Shown: positions 1 through 8,755 of the stretch, one piece after another
How the letters are laid out: every line of letters starts with the position of its first letter
Position numbering within the stretch: position 1 is the stretch's first letter
Origin: JAOPZW01 sp963835295
GTDB lineage: Bacteria > Actinomycetota > Thermoleophilia > Solirubrobacterales > Solirubrobacteraceae
Direction: 5' to 3'
DNA: 64,000 nt
NCBI GenBank assembly: GCA_963835295.1
Contig: CAWIEX010000011.1
Coordinates: 186,001 to 250,000 of the forward strand
Notes under the pieces: generated by a model
What the model saw: the letters and a program-made list of their open reading frames with translations, nothing else
What the model was told of the DNA's origin: nothing
The model's database searches: none
Position numbers and translations under genes: made by a program

Positions 1-1140
1 AACACCGGCATGGTCGGCGCCGGCGTCCCGCGCGGCGGCGAGGTGGTCCTCAGCACGGCGCGCCTCACCGAGCTCGAGCCGGTCGATCGCGCCTCCGCGC
101 AGGTGACGGCCGGCGCCGGGGTCACGCTCGCCCGCGTGCAGGACAGCGCGCGCGCCGCGGGCCTCGATGCCGGCGTCGACTTCGCCGCGCGCGACAGCGC
201 CACGGTCGGCGGCCTCGCCGCCACCAACGCCGGCGGGATCCGCGCCATGCGCTACGGGACCGTCCGCGCCCGGGTCGCCGGGCTGCAGGCGGTCCTGGCC
301 GACGGCTCGATCATCGAGCGCCCCACCCTGCTCAAGGACAACGCCGGCTACGACCTGTCGGCCCTGCTCGTCGGCAGCGAGGGAACGCTCGGGGTCATCA
401 CCGCCGTCCGCTGGCGGCTGGTGCCCCGGCTCACCAGCCGCGTGGCCGCCCTCATCGGCCTGCAGTCGCTCGACCAGGCCGCCGACCTGCTCGCCGACGT
501 GCGCCCGCGGCTGCCCTCGCTGGACGCCGCCGAGTTCATGTCGGACGAGGGGCTGCAGCTCGTGCTCGACCACCTCGGCCTCCCGGCGCCCGTCCCCACC
601 CGCTCGCCGGTGTACGTGCTGCTCGAGTGCGCGGCCCTGGCCGACCCGACCGAGGAGCTCGCCGAGGCCTTGGCGCACGCGGGGGTCGAGGACGCCGTCG
701 TGGCCGACGACAGCGCCGAGCGCGAGCGGCTCTGGCGCTTCCGCGAGGCCCACACCGAGGCGCTCTCGGGCGCCGGGGTTCCGCACAAGATGGACGTCGG
801 CGTGCCGCTGGCGCGCCTGGCCGAGTTCGCCGAGCGCGTGCGCGGGGAGGTGGCGCGCCTGGCCCCCGCGGCGCGGCTGATCATCTTCGGCCATCTCGGG
901 GACGGCAACGTCCACGTCAACGTGCTCGACCTCGAGCCCGACGACTACGCGGTCGACGAGGCGGTGCTGCGCGTGGCGGCCGCGTGCGACGGCACGATCA
1001 GCGCCGAGCACGGCGTCGGCGTCCTGAAGGCGCGCTGGCTCGAGCTCGTGCGCTCGCCCGGCGAGCTGCGCGCGATGGGGCAGATCAAGCGCGCCCTGGA
1101 CCCCGACGGGCTACTCAACCCCGGCGTGATGCTGCCGTGA
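1..1140 (+). CDS. FAD-linked oxidase (GlcD / D-2-hydroxyacid dehydrogenase type), 5' end missing
   Basis: This is the last 379 residues of a soluble flavoprotein of the FAD-linked oxidase family (glycolate oxidase GlcD, D-lactate dehydrogenase and relatives), which oxidises 2-hydroxy acids to 2-oxo acids. The frame is open from the first base, so the start and about 80-100 residues lie outside the window. Visible parts are the second half of the PCMH-type FAD-binding fold (ATVGGLAATNAGG, then NAGYDLSALLVGSEGTLG) and the C-terminal oxidase domain with HLGDGNVHVNV and SAEHGVG, ending in DPDGLLNPGVML as in full-length relatives. A second member of the family lies at 47269-48704. The 3' end overlaps the convergent metallopeptidase gene by 26 bases. 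The substrate cannot be told from the sequence. Confidence 0.9.
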   Translation, partial: NTGMVGAGVPRGGEVVLSTARLTELEPVDRASAQVTAGAGVTLARVQDSARAAGLDAGVDFAARDSATVGGLAATNAGGIRAMRYGTVRARVAGLQAVLADGSIIERPTLLKDNAGYDLSALLVGSEGTLGVITAVRWRLVPRLTSRVAALIGLQSLDQAADLLADVRPRLPSLDAAEFMSDEGLQLVLDHLGLPAPVPTRSPVYVLLECAALADPTEELAEALAHAGVEDAVVADDSAERERLWRFREAHTEALSGAGVPHKMDVGVPLARLAEFAERVRGEVARLAPAARLIIFGHLGDGNVHVNVLDLEPDDYAVDEAVLRVAAACDGTISAEHGVGVLKARWLELVRSPGELRAMGQIKRALDPDGLLNPGVMLP

Positions 1141-2089
1141 CCCGCTGGTGGACGAAGGCGAGCCTGTCGACCACGGGCGCGGGCAGGACGAACGGGTACA
1201 GGTCGTCGCGGCCCATGCTGCGACTCAGCGCGTTGAGCGCGTAGGTGAGCGGCAGCCAGTCGTCGAGCAACTCCCGGAAGTCCCCGCCGTGGGGCGCGGG
1301 GCCCTCGGCGCCGCGCACGTTGACGCCGAACGCGCCGGCCGTCTGCAAGGTGTCCCAGATGTGCAGGTAGTGCGCGAAGGTCTCCGCCCAGTCCTCCCAC
1401 GGGTGCATCGTCGCGTAGGCGCTGACGAAGCGCTCGGACCAATCCAACGGCGGACCGCTCTCGTAGTGGCGCTCGAGCGCCGCGCCGTAGTCCTCGCGCT
1501 CGTCGCCGAAGAGCGCGCGGAAGCGCTCACGCTCCGGGCCGTCGGGCACGAGCAGCGGCCAGTAGTAGTGGGCGATCTCGTGGCGGAAGTGGCCGAGGAC
1601 CGTGCGGTAGGGCTCGCCGAGGCGCTCGCGCAGCGCCTCGCGGTGCGCGTCGTCGGACTCGGCCACGTCGAGCGTGACGACGCCGTCGGCGTGGCCCGTG
1701 GTGACCGCCCCGCGATCGCTCGAGAGCAGCTCGAAGGCCAGGCCACCCTCGCGCTCGCGCCAGCTCTGCACCGGCAGCCCGAGCTCGCCGAGCTCGAAGA
1801 GCAGCCAGCGCTTGGCCGCCTCGGCGTCGCGGAAGCGCTCGATACCCGCGGCGTCGTCGTCGGCCGGGCGCGTGCGGGTGAGTGCGCAGCTCGCGCACAG
1901 CTCCCCCCTCGCGTCGACGAGCCAGTTGCAGCCGGCCAGCTCGAGGTTCGCGCAGCGCGCCGTGGCGGGGCTCAGGGCGACGAGCTCGCGCCGCCCCGGC
2001 TCGAACCCGAGGTCTGAGCGGCAGCGCAGGCAGACGGTGTTCTCGAAGAAGACGAGCTGTCCGCAGGTGTCGCAGGAGAAGGAGCGCAC
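1115..2089 (-). CDS. zinc-ribbon putative zinc-dependent metallopeptidase
   Basis: This 324-residue protein matches the architecture of the putative zinc-binding metallopeptidases that pair an N-terminal zinc ribbon with a zincin-like domain. Cysteine pairs CDTC (6-9) and CLRC (20-23), then C46/C54 and CASC (65-68), form the ribbon region. HEIAH at residues 170-174 is a gluzincin-type HExxH motif followed by YYWPLL. The likely start is a GTG at 2089 (VRSFSCDTC), because no ATG precedes the ribbon. It starts inside the 3' end of the upstream MFS gene, overlapping it by about 118 bases, so either the genes really overlap or the MFS frame is disturbed there. No signal peptide is seen, so it is probably cytoplasmic. 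Its substrate is unknown. Confidence 0.8.
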   Translation of the reverse strand: MRSFSCDTCGQLVFFENTVCLRCRSDLGFEPGRRELVALSPATARCANLELAGCNWLVDARGELCASCALTRTRPADDDAAGIERFRDAEAAKRWLLFELGELGLPVQSWREREGGLAFELLSSDRGAVTTGHADGVVTLDVAESDDAHREALRERLGEPYRTVLGHFRHEIAHYYWPLLVPDGPERERFRALFGDEREDYGAALERHYESGPPLDWSERFVSAYATMHPWEDWAETFAHYLHIWDTLQTAGAFGVNVRGAEGPAPHGGDFRELLDDWLPLTYALNALSRSMGRDDLYPFVLPAPVVDRLAFVHQRVTAASRRG

Positions 2090-3267
2090 GGACGCGCCAG
2101 GGTAGCCGCCGCGATCAGCGCCCCGGCGCCGACGGCATAGGCCGCGATCGCCATCGCCCACACCCCGGTCCAGTGCCACTGCTCCCACGCCAGCCCCGGC
2201 ACGTAGGCGCCGAGCGCGCCGGCCACGTAGTAGCCGCTGAAATACATGGCGCTCGCCACCCCGCGATCGCGGTCGGTGGCGCCGGCGACGCCGAGCTGCG
2301 CGGCGGTCACGGCCGAGAAGTTGCCCAGCGTGACCAGCGAGAGGCCGACGATGACGACGGCGAGCACGGGCACGAGCGACAGCGTCAGGCCGCCCGCGCA
2401 CAGCAGCAGGCCGCCGAGCGCGACCACCCGCCAGCCGTGGCGGTCGGCCAGCCGGCCGGCGAGCGGCCCCGCGGCGCCCATGACCCACAACACGAACACG
2501 AGCCCGATGAGCGCCGGCGAGAGCGAGAACGGCGGGCGCTCGAGGCGGAAGTCGATGTACGAGAAGACGCCCATGAAGGAGAAGAAGAGGCCGGCGCCGG
2601 TCAGGCACGCCGCGATGAGCGCGCGGTTGGCCAGCAGCCGGCGCAGGGTGGCGATCGACAGGCCGGCCGACGGCGGCCCGAGGGTCTCCGGGGGCAGCGA
2701 GCGGCGCATGACGAGCGTCGCGGCGAGCGGGAGCGCCGCCACCGCGCCCAGCGCGACGCGCCAGCTCGTGGCCGCCGTGAGCAGGGCGACGCCGACGCGG
2801 CCGACGAGCCCGCCGAGGACGAGCGCGGACACGTACATGCCCATGGCGCGCGAGCCGATGCGCTCGTTGAAGGCCTCGGTCACGTAGGGGACGCCGACCG
2901 TCAGCAGCCCCGGCATGCACAGCCCCTGGGCGGCGCGCATGGCCAGCAGAACGGTGAAGCTCGGCGCCAGCGCGACGCCCAGCGACGGCACCACGAGCGC
3001 GCCGCTGGCCAGCACGAGCGACGCCCGGCGCCCGATGCGATCCGACAGCGGACCCCAGAACCACGCGCCGACCGCGAGCGCGCCGATGACCACCGAGATC
3101 GTCAGCCCGGTCTGCGAGGGCTCGACCGAGAAGTCGCGCCCGAGCTCGGGCAGGATCGCCTGCGTCGAGTACATCGCCGTGAACATCGCGGCCGCGGCGA
3201 ACAGGAACGGCCCCATCCCGCCCAGCCCGACGCGCGCCCACGCACGGGCGTTGGTTGCCAGCGCCAC
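1972..3267 (-). CDS. MFS transporter (YnfM/AraJ-like exporter)
   Basis: This polytopic membrane protein of about 431 residues has the 12-helix pattern of the major facilitator superfamily. The loop 2-3 signature appears as GPLSDRIGRRASL and again in the second half as GRLADRHGWR. MFSTAMYSTQAILPEL-like residues near the N-terminus and the FNERIGSRAMGMYVSALVLGG region resemble YnfM/arabinose-efflux-type exporters. A GTG at 3267 is preferred to the ATG at 3216 because it keeps the usual N-terminal cytoplasmic arm. The conserved part ends at about GALIAAATLARP; the last 40 residues are Ser/Ala-rich and overlap the metallopeptidase gene, so a missed stop from a small indel is possible. Substrate unknown. 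Confidence 0.8.
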   Translation of the reverse strand: MALATNARAWARVGLGGMGPFLFAAAAMFTAMYSTQAILPELGRDFSVEPSQTGLTISVVIGALAVGAWFWGPLSDRIGRRASLVLASGALVVPSLGVALAPSFTVLLAMRAAQGLCMPGLLTVGVPYVTEAFNERIGSRAMGMYVSALVLGGLVGRVGVALLTAATSWRVALGAVAALPLAATLVMRRSLPPETLGPPSAGLSIATLRRLLANRALIAACLTGAGLFFSFMGVFSYIDFRLERPPFSLSPALIGLVFVLWVMGAAGPLAGRLADRHGWRVVALGGLLLCAGGLTLSLVPVLAVVIVGLSLVTLGNFSAVTAAQLGVAGATDRDRGVASAMYFSGYYVAGALGAYVPGLAWEQWHWTGVWAMAIAAYAVGAGALIAAATLARPCAPSPATPADSSSSSRTPSACAAAQTSGSSRGGASSSP

Positions 3268-3293
3268 CCGCTCCAGGCTAGCTCGGCGCCCGA

Positions 3294-3701
3294 CTAGCCG
3301 GAGGCCACGCGGTTGGCCGCGATGCGCTGCGCCATCGCGCTGCGGATGCGCTCGGCCACGCCCGGCATGCGGCTGTCGATCGCTCGCAGCTGCGAGCCGG
3401 TCAGCACGACGAGACTCATCGGCGTCGACGCGACGACGCTGGCCACGCGGCGATCCCCACCCAGCAGCCCGATCTCGCCGAAGAAATCGCCCGGGCCGAG
3501 TGCGGCGGCGTGCTGGCCGCCCAGCTTCACCTCGGCGGTGCCGGCCTTGATGGCGAAGAACTCGTAGGCCAGCCGGCCCTCCTGGACGAGCACGGTGCCG
3601 GGCTCGACGTCGACCTCGTCGGCGTACTGCGCGACCACCTTCTGGTCGTCCTTGCTGAGCCCCGCGAAGAGCGGGATCGACTGCACGTCGCGTGGATCCA
3701 T
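3294..3701 (-). CDS. cyclic-nucleotide-binding domain protein
   Basis: This is a stand-alone cNMP-binding (cap-family effector) domain of 135 residues without a DNA-binding domain. The beta-roll is visible from IPLFAGLSKDDQ through VEPGTVLVQEGRLAYEFFAI, and the phosphate-binding cassette region reads PGDFFGEIGLLGGDRRVASV, which keeps the GE and the Arg expected for cyclic nucleotide contact. It ends in a basic helix (AMAQRIAANRVASG). It probably senses a cyclic nucleotide or acts as a small regulatory module; its partner is unknown. It sits between the MFS gene and the broken flavoprotein on the same strand, 27 bases from the MFS start. Confidence 0.85.
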   Translation of the reverse strand: MDPRDVQSIPLFAGLSKDDQKVVAQYADEVDVEPGTVLVQEGRLAYEFFAIKAGTAEVKLGGQHAAALGPGDFFGEIGLLGGDRRVASVVASTPMSLVVLTGSQLRAIDSRMPGVAERIRSAMAQRIAANRVASG

Positions 3702-3727
3702 GGGTCCTCCCCGGTGTCGAACCGACC

Positions 3728-6151
3728 CTACACCCGCACCCGCTCTCCGCGGGGATCGAAGAGCGGCTCGGCCGCAACCTCGCCCGCGATCCAGCGCCCG
3801 AAGATGTCGACCTCGACCGCGGTGCCGACCCCGGGCCCGGCGGCAGGTAGGCGAAGGCGATCGAACGGCCCACCGTGTAGCCGTAGCCGCCGGTGGTCAC
3901 GCGGCCGACGATCTCGCCCTCAACGCGCACGGGCTCGTTGCCCAGCGCAACCGAGCGCGGGTCCTCGAGGACGAGGCAGCGCAGGCGCTTAGTCGGCTCG
4001 CGGCGCTCGAGCGCGTCGCGCCCGGCGAACGCCTTGTCCTTGGCGACGCAGAAGCCCAGGCCGGCCTCGTAGGGCGTCTCGTCGGGCGTGATGTCGGCCG
4101 CCCACACGCGGTAGCCCTTCTCCAGGCGCAGCGTGTCGATCGCCCGGTAGCCGCCAGCCGCCAGGCCGTGCGGCTCGCCGGCCTCCCACAGTGCCCGCCA
4201 CAGCGCCGCGCCGAACTCGGTCGGGCAGTAGAGCTCCCAAGCCGAGCTCGCCGGTGAAGGTCACGCGCAGCGCGCGCACCGGCACGTCGCCGACCGCGAG
4301 GTCGCGCATCGTCATATAGCCGAAGTCGAGCGGGTCGGGCGTCAGCGGCGCGAGCACGTCGCGGGCGCGCGGGCCCCAGAGCCCGAAGCACGCCCAGCGC
4401 GAGGTCACGTCGCTCACGCGCACCGAGCCGTCGGCGGGCGCGTTGCGGCGCAGCCACGAGAGGTCGTGGTTGCCGAAGGCGGTGCCGGTGACGATCGAGA
4501 AGAGCTCCTCCTCGGCGCGCGTGACGGTGAAGTCGCACTCGATGCCGCCGCGGGCGTTGAGCATCTGGGTGTAGGTGATCTGCCCGACGTCGCGCGCGAC
4601 GCGGTTGTCGCACAGCCACTCCAGGTAGTCCGCGGCGCCCGGGCCGGCCACCTCGATCTTGGCGAAGGAGGACTCGTCGAAGAGCGCGGCGCGCTCGCGG
4701 CAGGCGACGTGCTCGGCGCCCACGGCCGGCGACCACAGGCGGCCGGCCCACCCGCGCGGGCGCAGGGCCTCGTCGCCCGCCGGCGCGTTGGCCTCGTACC
4801 AGTTCACGCGCTCCCAGCCCGACTTCTCGCCGAAGGCCGCGCCGTGGTCGCGGTGCCAGGCCTAGGCGCTCGAGACCCTCAGCGGGCGGCCGGCCCCGCG
4901 CTCGTGGCCGGGGTACTTGATGTCGTAGTAGGTCTCGTAGACCTCGCGCGTACGCTTGAGCGTGTAGCTGGGCGAGCGGTAGTGCGCGCCGAAGCGCCGC
5001 ACGTCCATCTCCCACAGGTCCATGGCCGGCTCGCCGGCCACGATCCACTCGGCCATCGCCTTGCCCAGGCCGCCGGCACCCGCCAGCCCGTGGGCGCAGA
5101 AGCCCGCGGCGACGAAGAGCCCGCGCACCTCGCTCTCGCCCAGCAGGAACTCGTTGTCGGGCGTGAAGGCCTCGGGCCCGTTGATGAGCCGCGTGACCTT
5201 CACGTCCTCCATGGCCGGCACGCGCTTGCGCGAGTTGACCGCGATCTCCTCGAAACGGTCCCAGTCCTCCTCGAGCAGGATGCCGTTGAAGTCGGGCGGG
5301 ATGGCGTCCAGGCCGTCGGGACGCAGCGACCACGGCGCGCTGTGGCGCTCGTAGCCGCCCATGACCAGGCCGCCGCCCTCCTCGCGGTAGTAGACGAGCA
5401 GGTCGGGGTCGCGCAGGGTCGGCAGGTGGCCCTCGTCGCGCTCACGGAAGGGCTGGGTGACGAGGTACTCGTGCGCGAAGGGGACCACCGGGACACGCAC
5501 GCCGGCCAGGCGGCCGATCTCGGCCGCGAACATCCCGCCGGCGTTGACGACGACCTCGGCCTCGATCGGCCCCCACTCGGTCTGCACGCCGCGCACCCGC
5601 CCGGCCTCGACGTCGATGCCGGTCACGCGCGTGTGCGTGTAGATCCGGCAGCCGCCCTCGCGGGCGCCCTCGGCCAGCGCGTAGGTCAGCTGGGAGGGGT
5701 CGAGGTAGCCGTCGGTCGGCAGATAGGACGCCGCGCGCACGCCGTCGGTCGCCATGAGCGGGAAGAGCGCCGCCGCCTCGTCGGCCGACAGCAGCTCGAG
5801 CGGGAGGCCGAAGGTCCGCGACCAGCCCACCTGGCGGTGCAGCTCCTCCTCGCGCTCGGGGGTGCAGGCCAGGCGCAGTCCTCCGCACTCGATCCACCCG
5901 CAGGCGTCGCCCAGCTCGCGGTAGAGCGCGACCGAGTCCATCATCATCCGCGTCAGCGAGATGCTGCCGCGCAGCTGGCCGACCAGGCCGGCCGAGTGGA
6001 AGGTCGAGCCGCTGGTCAGCTCGGCAGGGTCGACGAGCACCACGTCGCGCTCACCGAGCTGCGCGAGGTGGTAGGCGATCGACGTCCCCCCCACCCCGCC
6101 GCCGACGATGACGACGCGCGCGCGCTCGGGCAGCTCACGCGGTCGCGGCAA
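3728..6151 (-). pseudogene. dimethylglycine/sarcosine dehydrogenase-like flavoprotein, broken by a stop and two frameshifts
   Basis: With the reading frame repaired this is a protein of about 807 residues with an N-terminal DAO-type FAD domain (GGGVGGTSIAYHLAQLG near residue 15) and C-terminal aminomethyltransferase (GcvT) folate-binding domains. This is the layout of dimethylglycine and sarcosine dehydrogenases, which demethylate N-methyl amines and pass the C1 unit to tetrahydrofolate. Three lesions are visible. An in-frame TAG lies at 4862-4864, between RPLRVSSA and AWHRDHGAAFG. An extra T near 4240 disrupts TFTGELGWELYCPTEFG. A missing G near 3840 follows AYLPPGPG. After the last repair the protein ends at 3728 with FGRWIAGEVAAEPLFDPRG. 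The indels may be sequencing errors; the stop is a separate substitution. The gene overlaps the upstream kinase-like gene by 17 bases, suggesting one operon. Confidence 0.85.
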
Positions 6152-7031
6152 GGGCCAGCCACCCCTCCACGCGCGGATCGGCCGCGGCCCGCTCGAGCCG
6201 CTCGAAGTGCTCGGTCGCGTACCCGGCGTAGTCGAAGTCGAGCTCGGAGCGGCGCAGCTGCACCGCGCCCCACATCGCCTCGCGGAAGTCCGAGACGATG
6301 CGGAAGAGCTGCAGCGAGGCGAAGCGCGCGTCGGTCACCGGCGCGTCGAAGTACAGCTCGAGCAGCGCGCGGTCGTCGTCGTCGTCGAAGCCGTTGTTGA
6401 CCGACAGGTTGCCGAGGTCGAAGTAGCGGTCGTTCATCCCCGCGTACTCCCAGTCGACGATGCACACCCGCGCGCCGTCGCGCACGAAGTTGGCGGTCAG
6501 CAGGTCGTTGTGGCAGGAGACGGGGACGTGCTCGGGGCCGCGAGCCGCGACTTCGATCCGGCGCAGGAGGCCCAGCAGGCGGTCGTAGCTGTCGGGCAGG
6601 GCCCCGGCGAGCGGGCGCTGCTGCTCGATGAGCCGGAAGATCGCGAACGCACTCGGGAGCGCCGGGGTACCGTGCAGGCGGCGCAGCATCGCGGCGACCT
6701 GCGCCATCACGCCGGGTGTGCGCATGTGCTCAACGGCGACGTCGCCGCCCGGCAGCCAGCGCGTGACAAGCGCCGGGACGTCGCTCAGGAAGGCGACGAC
6801 GGGCGGGGCGATGCCCTCGGCGGCGGCCCGGCGCGAGGCGATCTCCTCCGCGCTGCGATCGATCCCCAGCACCTCTGCGCCGCGGTCGCACAGGCGCAGG
6901 ACGAGGTCCTCGCCGCCCATCCGCACGCGGTAGTTGCGGTTGGTGATGCCGCCCTCGAGCGGCTGCGGCTCCCCCTCCAAGGGGCCGAGATCGGGCTCCA
7001 GGCGGGCGATGATGGCGGCGAGCTCGGGCAT
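6135..7031 (-). CDS. choline/ethanolamine kinase-like phosphotransferase
   Basis: This 298-residue protein belongs to the aminoglycoside phosphotransferase/choline kinase fold. The Brenner motif is VSCHNDLLTANFV (catalytic Asp) and the metal-binding motif is CIVDWEYAGMNDRYFDLGN, both typical of choline or ethanolamine kinases such as LicA. The N-lobe begins LEGGITNRNYRV, the glycine-rich segment of this group. The ATG at 7031 gives MPELAAIIARLEP, as in relatives; longer openings upstream are not supported. The gene runs divergently from the glutamine-synthetase-like gene (61-base gap) and overlaps the broken flavoprotein downstream. The context suggests phosphorylation of a small amino alcohol, but the substrate is inference. 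Confidence 0.85.
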   Translation of the reverse strand: MPELAAIIARLEPDLGPLEGEPQPLEGGITNRNYRVRMGGEDLVLRLCDRGAEVLGIDRSAEEIASRRAAAEGIAPPVVAFLSDVPALVTRWLPGGDVAVEHMRTPGVMAQVAAMLRRLHGTPALPSAFAIFRLIEQQRPLAGALPDSYDRLLGLLRRIEVAARGPEHVPVSCHNDLLTANFVRDGARVCIVDWEYAGMNDRYFDLGNLSVNNGFDDDDDRALLELYFDAPVTDARFASLQLFRIVSDFREAMWGAVQLRRSELDFDYAGYATEHFERLERAAADPRVEGWLALAATA

Positions 7032-7053
7032 TGGTGTGCCAGGCGGACCATAA

Positions 7054-7084
7054 TTGGCACGGATGCCGCTCGGCAAGGTAGCGT
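7054..7084 (+). promoter_or_regulatory. candidate promoter of the glutamine-synthetase-like gene
   Basis: TTGGCA at 7054-7059 and TAGCGT at 7079-7084 are separated by 19 bases. The second box ends 8 bases before the chosen ATG at 7093, which would give a leaderless or nearly leaderless transcript, common in actinobacteria. There is no recognisable ribosome binding site before that ATG, in agreement. This is a call by eye only. Confidence 0.35.
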
Positions 7085-7092
7085 CGCGGACC

Positions 7093-8424
7093 ATGACCCT
7101 CGACGAGCTCAAGGCCGAGATCGCGGCAGGCGACATCGACACCGTCCTGCTGGCGTTGACCGACATGCAGGGGCGCCTGCAGGGCAAGCGCCTCACCGCC
7201 CCGTGGTTCCTGCAATCGGTGGTGGGCCACGGCGCCGAGGGCTGCAACTACCTGCTCGCCGTGGACGTCGACATGAACACCGTCGACGGCTATGCGATGT
7301 CGAGCTGGGAGCGCGGCTACGGCGACTTCGTGTTCAAGCCCGACCTCGACACGCTGTGCCGCACGACGTGGCTGGACGGCACCGCGCTGTGCCTGGCCGA
7401 CGTCGAGTGGGAGAACGGCTCGCCGGTCGTCGCCTCGCCGCGCCAGATCCTGCGCGCCCAGCTCGCGCGCCTGGCCGAGCGCGGCTGGGAGGCCCACGCC
7501 GGCACCGAGCTCGAGTTCATGGTCTTCGACGACAGCTACGAGCAGGCGTGGGACAGCGCCTATCGCGGCCTGACGCCGGCCAATCGCTACAACGTCGACT
7601 ACTCGATGCTCGGCACCGCCCGCGTCGAGCCGCTGCTGCGCCGCACCCGCAACGCGATGATGGACGCGGGCATGGTCGTCGAGGACTCCAAGGGCGAGTG
7701 CAACTTCGGCCAGCACGAGATCAACTTCCTCTACGCCGACGCGCTGCGCGCCGCCGACCAGCACGTGATCTACAAGAACGCCGCCAAGGAGATGGCCGCC
7801 CAGGACGGCAAGGCGATCACCTTCATGGCCAAGTACGACGAGCGCGAGGGCAACTCGTGCCACATCCACCTGTCGCTGCGCGGCACCGACGGCTCGATCG
7901 TCTTCGACGAGCAGGAAGGGCTGTTCGATCGCTTCCTGGCCGGCATGCTCGCCGGCCTGCGCGAGCTGACGCTCTTCCTGGCCCCCAACATCAACTCCTA
8001 CAAGCGCTACGCGGCGCTGTCCTTCGCCCCGACGACGGTGGCCTGGGGGCACGACAACCGCACGTGCGCCCTGCGCGTGGTCGGCCACGGGGCCGGACGC
8101 CGGGTCGAGTGCCGGGTGGCGGGCGCCGACGTGAACCCCTACCTGTCGCTCAGCGCGCTCATCGCGGCGGGCCTGCACGGCATCGAGTCAGAGCTCGAGC
8201 TCGAGGCGGCGCTCGACGGCAACGCCTACGAGGCCACCGACCGCCCCCAGGTGCCCGCCACCTTGCGCGACGCGCGCGACCTGTTCGCGCAGAGCGCCAT
8301 CGCGCGCGACGCCTTCGGCCAGGAGGTCGTCGACCACTACCTCAACAACGCGCGCGTCGAGCTCAAGGCCTACGACGCGGCCGTCACGGATTGGGAGCGC
8401 TTCCGGGGCTTCGAGCGCCTGTAG
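7093..8424 (+). CDS. glutamine synthetase family ligase (gamma-glutamyl-amine type)
   Basis: This 443-residue protein has the glutamine synthetase fold: the beta-grasp N-domain (TDMQGRLQGKRL) and the catalytic domain with GTELEFMVF (metal-binding Glu), EINFLYADALRAADQ, the ATP/glutamate loop GNSCHIHLSL, and NINSYKRY. It differs clearly from the housekeeping glnA at 20054-21397 and resembles the paralogues that gamma-glutamylate amines (PuuA, GlnA3/GlnA4 types). It is followed by a permease, an aldehyde dehydrogenase and an SDR on the same strand, a set typical of polyamine or ethanolamine catabolism through gamma-glutamyl intermediates. The ATG at 7093 (MTLDELKAEIA) is chosen over one 39 bases upstream. 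The amine substrate is inference. Confidence 0.85.
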   Translation: MTLDELKAEIAAGDIDTVLLALTDMQGRLQGKRLTAPWFLQSVVGHGAEGCNYLLAVDVDMNTVDGYAMSSWERGYGDFVFKPDLDTLCRTTWLDGTALCLADVEWENGSPVVASPRQILRAQLARLAERGWEAHAGTELEFMVFDDSYEQAWDSAYRGLTPANRYNVDYSMLGTARVEPLLRRTRNAMMDAGMVVEDSKGECNFGQHEINFLYADALRAADQHVIYKNAAKEMAAQDGKAITFMAKYDEREGNSCHIHLSLRGTDGSIVFDEQEGLFDRFLAGMLAGLRELTLFLAPNINSYKRYAALSFAPTTVAWGHDNRTCALRVVGHGAGRRVECRVAGADVNPYLSLSALIAAGLHGIESELELEAALDGNAYEATDRPQVPATLRDARDLFAQSAIARDAFGQEVVDHYLNNARVELKAYDAAVTDWERFRGFERL

Positions 8425-8578
8425 GCGGCGGCTCGGGCTCGTCGCGCAGGCCCTGCAGCAGCGCGCGCAGGCTGGCCGTCACCGACTGCATCTCGGCGCG
8501 CGCCCGGCGGGCCGTCTCGGCGACGCTGGCCTGCTCCCCCTGCCCCTGCTGCCCCGGCTGATCCCCCATACCGGTCAT
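8384..8578 (-). CDS. possible small helical protein
   Basis: This 64-codon frame has a central run predicted to be a charged amphipathic helix (ETARRARAEMQSVTASLRAL) between a Gln/Gly-rich start and a Pro-rich end. It overlaps the 3' end of the glutamine-synthetase-like gene on the other strand by 41 bases. There is no clear ribosome binding site and no recognised family, so it may be chance. It is the only candidate gene in the 331-base gap before the permease. Confidence 0.25.
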   Translation of the reverse strand: MTGMGDQPGQQGQGEQASVAETARRARAEMQSVTASLRALLQGLRDEPEPPPTGARSPGSAPNP

Positions 8579-8676
8579 TGGTCATACCCCGTCGGCGCGC
8601 GCCGTACACACCATCGGGCCCAGCGCCGCCCGCCGTTTCGGACCATCGGTCGTAGCGCCGTCTGCCCTTCGGCCGG

Positions 8677-8706
8677 TTGACTTCCGTCCGCGAGGCGGCG
8701 TAGGGT
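8677..8706 (+). promoter_or_regulatory. promoter of the permease operon
   Basis: TTGACT (8677-8682) and TAGGGT (8701-8706) are 18 bases apart, a good match to a vegetative actinobacterial promoter. Transcription would begin near 8713, leaving a leader of about 43 bases that contains a strong ribosome binding site, GGAGGAG, six bases before the ATG at 8756. Confidence 0.55.
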
Positions 8707-8755
8707 CGCCGTTTCGCTTAGAGGATCGGCGACTAGACCTTTTGGAGGAGAGCGC

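Noticed and set aside
8384..8578. Small frame antisense to the 3' end of the GS-like gene as a confident gene
   Set aside because: It is kept only as a low-confidence feature: no ribosome binding site and no recognisable family.
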